From positions 1,490,501 through 1,554,500 of the forward strand of contig BLAL01000058.1 of NCBI GenBank assembly GCA_015698045.1: a stretch of DNA of 64,000 nucleotides. Direction: 5' to 3'. The translations under genes and the position numbers were made by a program. The notes beneath the pieces are model-generated. The model saw only the letters and a program-made list of their open reading frames with translations. It was not told the DNA's origin and did no database searches. Numbering within the stretch: position 1 is the first letter of the stretch; each line of letters starts with the position of its first letter. This stretch comes from Rhizophagus clarus (lineage: Eukaryota; Glomeromycota; Glomeromycetes; Glomerales; Glomeraceae). Positions 57,836 to 64,000 of this stretch are shown piece by piece.

Positions 57836-59250
57836 CAGTCAACTCTCTCTATAGTCACACATTTGGGACAGTCTATATTTGGTGACTATAATGAGATGTG
57901 ACTATAAGCAATAAAATCTTATAATTAAATCAGTAATTTTGGCTAGAATTATAAATTGTAATAATTTTGGTTAAATATTCACATCATAGTAATTTTGTCA
58001 ATATTATTCCAATTATTACAGATTTATAACCATTAGATTTCTATTGATGAGACGAGTTCAACAAGTCTAAGATTATTAAAATCTGATCACTAGAACCCGT
58101 AATAATTAAAATACAGTCAAAATATTTAATATTACACGAATTTTACATATAAAAAATGCTGATCTGGTCTTTAAAATCGAATTGTCTGGTCAATATTAGT
58201 CCAATCATTTAAAATTATTATCATTAGCTTCCTCTTGATGAGACGATTCTAATGAGCTTAAGATCATTAAAATCTGATCACTAGAACCCATAATAATTAA
58301 AATACAGTCAAAATATTTAATGTTACGTGAATTTTACATATAAAAAATGCTGATTTGGTCTTTAAAATCGAATTTCTCAGTCAATATTAATCCAATCATT
58401 ATAAAATTACTACTATCTGATTCCTTTCAATGAGATGAATCTAATGAGCTAAAGATCATTGAAATCCGATTATTAGATCATAAAATAATTATATTTTAAT
58501 AAATATCTTTTTATAATCACATATATATAAAATTTTTAAAAAAAGATATGATAGTGACTATAGGTAGTTTGTGACTATAAACGATAGTTTTTATATATGA
58601 AAATTTGGGACACTCAACTAAGGTGACTATATAGGATAATATGACTATAACGGAGGTGACTATAAAGGGAGTTGACTGTATTACATTGCCCAGAAAGACT
58701 ATTCAAAGACACCAAACTAAAAAAAATTCAAACGAGAAAAGAATTAAAGAAAAACCAAAAAGGTTAACATGAACAGTTAAGTGAAAAAAGATTTGCTACC
58801 TATAATACGATTTAGAAAAGTCAAGTCAAGGGAAAAAAGCCTAAAAAATAAAATGAAAGAAAAAAAAAATTAAAAAAAAAATTAAAAAAAAACAAAGTAA
58901 AAAAGGCCTATTATTAGATAAAACCTGCTACACCAACTAGTAAATTCAAAATCAAAAATATAAGATCTTAAGAAATCTATAAAAAAAAAGTAAAAAAAAA
59001 AGATTAGAAAGTTTTAAAAAATTATTAAACCATATTGTTAATCTGAATTCATTACATTAAAAAAATAAAATTAAAAAAAGAATTAAAATGATAAAAAAAA
59101 AATGAATCTGTTATATCATCCAGATAAAGCTAAATACTGTAACTAAAGATCTAAAAAAAATTAGTGAATTTTTAAAAATAAGCAAAAAAAAGGAATTGTT
59201 AAAATGTAAAAAAAAAAAACTTACCATTCTTATTATTCTGCCTGAAAAGA
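57160..59250. repeat. A-rich diverged tandem repeat field
   Basis: Related segments recur: ATCGCACGACATTTTTTTAA (57,301), TGTCGCATGACAATTTTTTT (57,550), ACCACACGATTTATTTTTG (57,677), each followed by roughly AAATCAAAA...AAATCTAAAAA. AAAAAA/AAATTAAA filler separates them. Another part, with ACACCANNTAGATAAAG-type words, recurs near 57,435, 58,930 and 59,115. The field is interrupted by the 843-bp element at 57836-58678. Likely an old satellite or decayed repetitive element. Confidence 0.5.
57836..58678. mobile_element. 843-bp non-autonomous DNA transposon with internal tandem triplication
   Basis: Ends CAGTCAACTCTCTCTATAGTC (left) and, inverted, CAGTCAACTCCCTTTATAGTC (right), with TA duplications at 57834-57835 and 58679-58680. 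GTGACTATAA-like words recur subterminally at both ends. The core is three direct repeats of about 191 bp (starting near 57997, 58189 and 58380; key words GTCAATATTANTCCAATC and AAATCTGATCACTAGAACCC). No ORF. The same termini are found at 63493, so the family has at least two copies here. Pogo/Tigger-like by termini and TA. Confidence 0.8.
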
Positions 59251-60610
59251 TGATACAAAAATACAAAATGTATGTGAAAGAAACAAAATTAAAATATAGA
59301 ACTTGTTTCTTGTGAAAAAGAACTGAAATAGCTGTTAAAGAGTTTTTTTTATAACGAAAATTACTATTTTTTTCTATTTTTTTGCATTTTACTTGATAAT
59401 TGCTTGGATAACCACCTTAGCATACTTAAAAAAACTTTTTCTTCTCGTAAATTTACATATTATTTTATTGCTAAAATTGCTTAGTTCTTTTTATTTCAAT
59501 TTGGATCTTGAAAAAGGCTTGTTTTCAAGACAGAGATTCTGCGAAATGTAAAGGAGAAATATGTTGTTAAAATAAAATTCTGATGATAAAAATTGATAGA
59601 ACATGGGATGGTCTATAAGTTTTAATATATTTATATAGTACAGTGTATTAAAATTTTTGATAGCTAGCTATAGAGCAAATTTTTCAATCATAATTACACA
59701 AAACTTAATTAATTACGGAAATGATCTGTGTGTCAGATTTCCCCTGACTGTTACTCTTCTTGCTATGTACTGGCATTCTGATCTTTGCTGAGAAAATCTT
59801 TAACCATCATCACACGTATAATAAATGCAGTGAAATTACTCACATGAATCTTGTTACATATAACGGCACAGCAAAAGTCTGGTGCAGTGCATTAAAAAAT
59901 TTATCTTATATAAGCATATTCACATGCCAAATTCTTAAAACTTTGTGCAATATCATACTGGCAATAATGCAAAAAAAATTAAGCAATAAATATCTTGTGT
60001 ATGACGTCAGAAATACTGTAAATATTGGTGGGATAATTTATTTTAAAAATTTAGTATAGTAAAAGGCTATGGGTTGGAAATTATGTAATTAGCAATAGAA
60101 GTATAAACAATTTAGTTATAGATACTTTTGTAAATATAAGAGAGCAAAGAAATAAATTAATACTGGGACTTGCATTAAATGGCCTAGGATCTGCGTACTC
60201 CCTTCTTCTTTAATAGCATCATATATTTCATTTGCTTCTTTAATATTTTTTACTTCTGAATAATAAAATTCAGAAAAAATTATATTACTAATAACACAAA
60301 ATGATAATTCGTATATAATCAAAATATTTTACAATGACTCAAAGAAATTAGCTAATATTATATCAAAAAATAAATGTATTTTATTAATCCAATTAATAAG
60401 AATCTCAGTTCACACTTACAAAACGCATTTTAAATAATAATTAATGAAGTTTAACAAAGTTTATTCAGAACTATAACGTGTTCATATAATTAATAAAGTT
60501 TAATAAAAGTTTATTTAATTATATATATATAATCAATAGTCTAATATAAACTTCTTCAGAAAATCTTTTTTTCATTCATTCTATTTTACTTCTTTCAAAA
60601 AAACTATAAT
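58679..60610. other. A-rich repeat remnants and non-coding DNA
   Basis: Continuation of the A-rich tandem field to about 59,250, then ordinary AT-rich sequence. ORFs at 59760-60059 (+) and 60116-60322 (-) have no recognisable domain. The minus ORF, with KEANEIYDAIKEEGSTQILG, may be a fragment of a repeat-family protein. No gene called. Confidence 0.45.
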
Positions 60611-62619
60611 ATGCTTAATATCTACAAAATCATTGAAAGTCTTGGTAATCTTGAACAAACAGAAGAGGATAAATTACAAACTTATCTTATTAAAAATCAA
60701 AAAAAGAGAGAAGAGTTATATTCTGCCCTTAATTTTTGTACAATAAATGAGTCTAAGCTGTGTCTTTTGAAGAGTTTTCTTGATACTATATCCAGTATGT
60801 TATTGAATAATTTTATAAAATATTATTGTCCCCTGAGACAATCTTTTTTTTTTAATAATCTAACCCAATTTAGATGAATAACTAGGTAAGTCTTTGCATC
60901 ATAATGATTGGTCTCCTTGAATGTAATGCGCTAATCTTGACTAATCTTCTTTTTTTCTTTCCTACTTTAAACAAAATTTTTTCTTATAGTCTCTTTAAAA
61001 TGATCCCAAGAAGAAATGAACGAGATTAAGAAGAAAGTTCAATTTCTTAAGGTTGAATTCCACAAAACCAGATATACCATTACAGTTTTGCACAAAATAG
61101 AAAAAAATATCTTAGACATAGCAAGCATTTTTCCTAACAAAATCCTTTTTTTCCTCACAAGTGAAACACTAATATCAATCGAAAGTTTAGATTTATCATT
61201 TTTACAACAGCATTGCGATAACGAAAGTAAAGTGCAGAAGAAATTTATAGAGTTTTTCGACTTCTTAAAGAACAAACTCGATACAGTATTATTGATACGT
61301 CATCATCTAATTGACTCAAACATCCAATCAGAAAGATTGATGTTTTGATTATAGATAGATCACAAGTTCTTTGGGCTCACCTTATATCCGCGATTGAGAT
61401 TAAATATTCATTATATAATACTACCCTATATCATGAGGCTGTTGGACAATTGGTGAATCGATTTCAAACAGTTTTTCAAATGCAGCCTGGCCGACCATTT
61501 ATTATCAGTACTATTTGTTGTGACAAGCTCGTAGAATTCATATATACTAATTCAGAACTTCAACTTAAGTGAACAGGTTTAATGAAACTCAATATTACAA
61601 AACTAACAGAAATACAAATGTTGTTAAATCTGATTAGTTCAAATCTACACCAACTTGGCTATTCTTCACCTGAAGATCACAAAATGTTAATCAGTACTAC
61701 AGACTTTACATACAAAAGCCTTCTTTGACAAGCAGATAATAGATGGGGAACGCTTGTTCTCTTTGGCTTTTTAAATTCAAAAAAAGTTTTTTTTAAAGCT
61801 TCTAATAATCTCAATAATGAACTCAAAATGCTCAGAATACTTAAAGACTGCAAATATATTCTTCAAATTGTTAAAAAAGGATTCCTTTTGGATGGTAGAA
61901 TGTATGTTCTGATTTTTATATAAAATTATTAAAGATATTTTAATTGAATCATTTATCATGTAGATTTATGGTAATAATACCAGCTGGAGTATATCTTGAA
62001 ACTAAAAGGCATGGCTTGAAAGGGATTTTAAAGGCTTTGCAAGATGTTGCAAAAGCTTTAAAATTTTCATATGATTGTCATATTTTTCATCGTAATGTTT
62101 CATATTTAAATATTATTGTTTACGAAAAACAAGATTATCTTATTGATTGGGATGTGGCATTGACTATTTCTGAACTAATAAACGCACCATTGACTGGAAT
62201 TTATCTCTTTTTTTCTTTTCTGATATGTTTATTCACGTTATTATTTGTGTATCAATATATATAATCATACTATTTTGAATTTGGGTTCTCATGAGTTTTA
62301 AAACTGACAAATCTCACGCGTATTTAATTATTGATAAAATTGAATCTTTATTCTATGTATTTATGTACATAGCTTGTGATGAAATTGTCAGTTGGAAAAG
62401 CATTCAGATTTATTAACAAGCATCGCAATAAAGTACAATGTTATGTTCTGCCCATAAGAATTTAATAGACACTTAACCAACTATGCTCATAATGAATTTT
62501 ACACATATTTATCAGCATTTCACAAAATAATTTTTTCATATGATAACGATCTTAAAAGCAGAGAATTATCGATTGAAAAAATCATTGAAATTTTCAAAAA
62601 TTGGATAAATGAACTTTGA
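60611..62619 (+). pseudogene. FunK1-type protein kinase, broken
   Basis: Fragments in order: MLNIYKIIESLGNLEQTEED (60611), KKVQFLKVEFHKTRYTITVL (about 61025), SQVLWAHLISAIEIKYSLYN (61357), GRPFIISTICCDKLVEFIYT, TTDFTYKSLL, FMVIIPAGVYLETKRHGLKG (about 61960), ALKFSYDCHIFHRNVSYLNI (catalytic-loop region), then LIDWDVALTISEL. The end FNRHLTNYAHNEFYTYLSAF...WINEL stops at 62619. There are frame changes near 61340, in-frame stops after LQLK and ahead of QADNRWG, and an intron near 61905-61962. The HRD aspartate is changed (HRN). The pattern matches the FunK1-type kinase family that I recall as large in Rhizophagus. Non-functional. Confidence 0.7.
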
Positions 62620-63492
62620 ACTTTAATAGATATTATTTGTATTATTATTATTAATATCTTTTTAGTGAAAATATATGTAATAATTAATACTGTATATTTA
62701 AATAAGAACACATACAACTTCTGCTATATTAAAATAATAAAATATTAGCACAACTATTAATAAATAAGTAGATAAATTTTATTACAGATTAGCCAATTTC
62801 ATTCAGTAATGACAGTCTATAAAATTTATATTTGCAATGTTTCAACCAACTGGCTAGATTAATCACGATTAGTTTGTGTGATACATTAATTTTTCATATA
62901 ATTGAAAAGAAGTTACCAATGCTTATATTTTTTCCTTAAACATAAAATAGTACTGGGTATGCTAAAAAAAACTTATTGAAGAATTTTCCTCTGAAACATC
63001 TCAGGATTCTGAGATTACAGAAGAGGAAATTGAGGACTTTTTTGATCTGTGCAATACGATTATTAATATAGAAGGGCAGGAGGAAATTGCAAATGAGATG
63101 TCATCAATCATATTATAATTTCAGAAAATCGTTATCATTAAGAAAAATAATCCTAAGCTAATGGCTCAAACATTGGTAAATAAAGAAGTTCAAAAATATT
63201 TTCCAAACTCAGTTAGTTATGACTTACTTTGAAAGAAAAAAGAATGGACTCTTTAGTGAAATAAGCAAGCATATGATTCAAAGGATCGATGTCAATAATA
63301 TTTACTGTACCACTCACGTGATATCGTAAACTCTATTCACATTTTCTGAAATAAATTTTAGTAATGTAAACTCGTATATAAAATAAAGTTTGCCTGCCCG
63401 ATCTGCAGGGTGTTATAGTATACAGAAAATAAAATATATTTCTAACAATCTTTTTTTGAATTTACATATGCTATATGTACAATTTACATGTA
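62620..63492. other. Non-coding sequence and a degraded acidic fragment
   Basis: Around 62,965-63,240 the plus strand reads (with stops) EEFSSETSQDSEITEEEIED and KNNPKLMAQTLVNKEVQKYF, which resembles the C-terminus of a repeat-family protein I recall from Rhizophagus. It is listed here rather than as a gene because of stops and uncertain extent. Confidence 0.4.
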
Positions 63493-64000
63493 CAGTCAAC
63501 TCTTTCTATATTCATACATTTGGGACAACGCATATTCAGTGATTATAATGAGATATGACTATAAGCAAAAAAAATTTTTTAATGGTAAAATAATAATACA
63601 TAATGTATCAATTTTATTAATAGACATGTTATTCATTATAAAATCAAGTTGTAATTATATTAAGTATATTACTAAAAATCAAAAATTATACAATATGATT
63701 AAAATGTTTTAATTAAGAGGAAAATAATCTTCAATAGACTTTTGTTATAAAGATGTAATATAACGTGCTTTTAAATCTGAAATATAATGCCTAAAAACTT
63801 TAAAATCTTCCATTTTAAACCCATCATTAATAGGTAGTTATTTATAAAAAAGAATTATCTTTTTGATTATATCAAGAGCTTTCAGTAATCAGTTCCTCTT
63901 CATTATCAGTATCAGGCGCTTTTCTATCATGATCTTACACCATATCTATGATTTTTTCATTAGTTAAAGTTTCTTCAGTAGCTGAAGAAGTTGTTCTTGA
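63493..64000. mobile_element. Left end of a second CAGTCAACTC element, cut by the window edge
   Basis: Starts TA-CAGTCAACTCTTTCTATATTC (TA at 63491-63492) with subterminal GTGATTATAATGAGATATGA, as at the left end of the 843-bp element (GTGACTATAATGAGATGTGA). The right end lies outside the window. It contains a transposase-like remnant on the minus strand (next entry). Confidence 0.75.
63709..64000 (-). pseudogene. Pogo/Tigger-like transposase C-terminus, partial and broken
   Basis: The minus strand reads, with stops and frame changes, an acidic segment ATEETLTNEKIIDMV and PDTDNEEELITES, then KMEDFKVFRHYISDLKARYI and KSIEDYFPLN ending at 63709. The short basic/aromatic end (K-S-I-x-D-Y-F) is typical of DDE_1 (pogo/Tigger, CENP-B-like) transposases that I recall from Rhizophagus. 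It continues beyond the window. The weak point is its shortness. Confidence 0.5.

Noticed and set aside
59760..60059. Plus-strand 99-codon ORF
   Set aside because: No recognisable domain or upstream exon, and repeat-rich surroundings.

Overview
The window looks like nuclear DNA of an arbuscular-mycorrhizal (Glomeromycotina, Rhizophagus-like) fungus. This is inferred from the very AT-rich sequence with frequent homopolymer runs, intron-dense genes with short GT-AG introns, spliced eukaryotic proteins (dynein intermediate chain, ABCC transporter, DEAH helicase, ASNSD1), and families I associate with this clade: MLKL-NTD/pseudokinase/Sel1 proteins, KCTD-like BTB proteins, FunK1-type kinases and degenerate DDE transposons. 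No taxonomic search was possible.

Layout. 1-2430 is non-coding, with degenerate repeats and a tRNA-like pol III box pair. 2431-7692 (+) holds a dynein intermediate chain and an F-box/LRR gene. 8188-14383 (-) is a many-exon ABCC transporter with several very small exons and a GC-AG intron. It is divergent from a gene at 15124-17737 (+) that joins an MLKL-like N-terminal helical domain to a pseudokinase and Sel1 repeats. This is the best candidate in the window for a little-described system: a putative fungal necroptosis-type effector. 18287-18789 (-) is a short two-exon protein with a mitochondrial-type N-terminus. 20596-23436 (+) is a 12-exon gene of a family I take to be lineage-specific, with a GC-richer repeat array in its first intron. 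After an extremely AT-rich gap come an LtrA-like membrane protein (25381-28401, -) and a seven-TM receptor-like protein (29075-31387, -). A CACGTG-rich intergenic region leads to a DHX40-like helicase (33669-36327, +). Next are an ADP-ribosylglycohydrolase (36506-38287, -), ASNSD1 (38735-41623, +), two paralogous BTB genes (42150-43154 and 47567-48426, both -) and, between them, a single-exon PB1...UBA-like gene (45553-46902, +).

From about 48.4 kb to the end the window is repeat-dominated and decayed. It holds a 416-bp fold-back element; a 3,126-bp DNA transposon with CAGTG termini and TA duplications, whose broken transposase carries two 157-bp MITEs inserted at TA sites; a degenerate TTAGGG-like array; A-rich diverged tandem repeats containing an 843-bp CAGTCAACTC-ended non-autonomous element; a FunK1-type kinase pseudogene; and, at the right edge, the start of a second CAGTCAACTC element with a pogo/Tigger-like transposase remnant.

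The left 48 kb is therefore a gene-rich, conserved compartment and the right 16 kb a transposon graveyard. The genes do not form an operon-like pathway. Exon boundaries were read by eye from splice signals and reading frame, and protein families were recognised from memory, so no alignment supports them.
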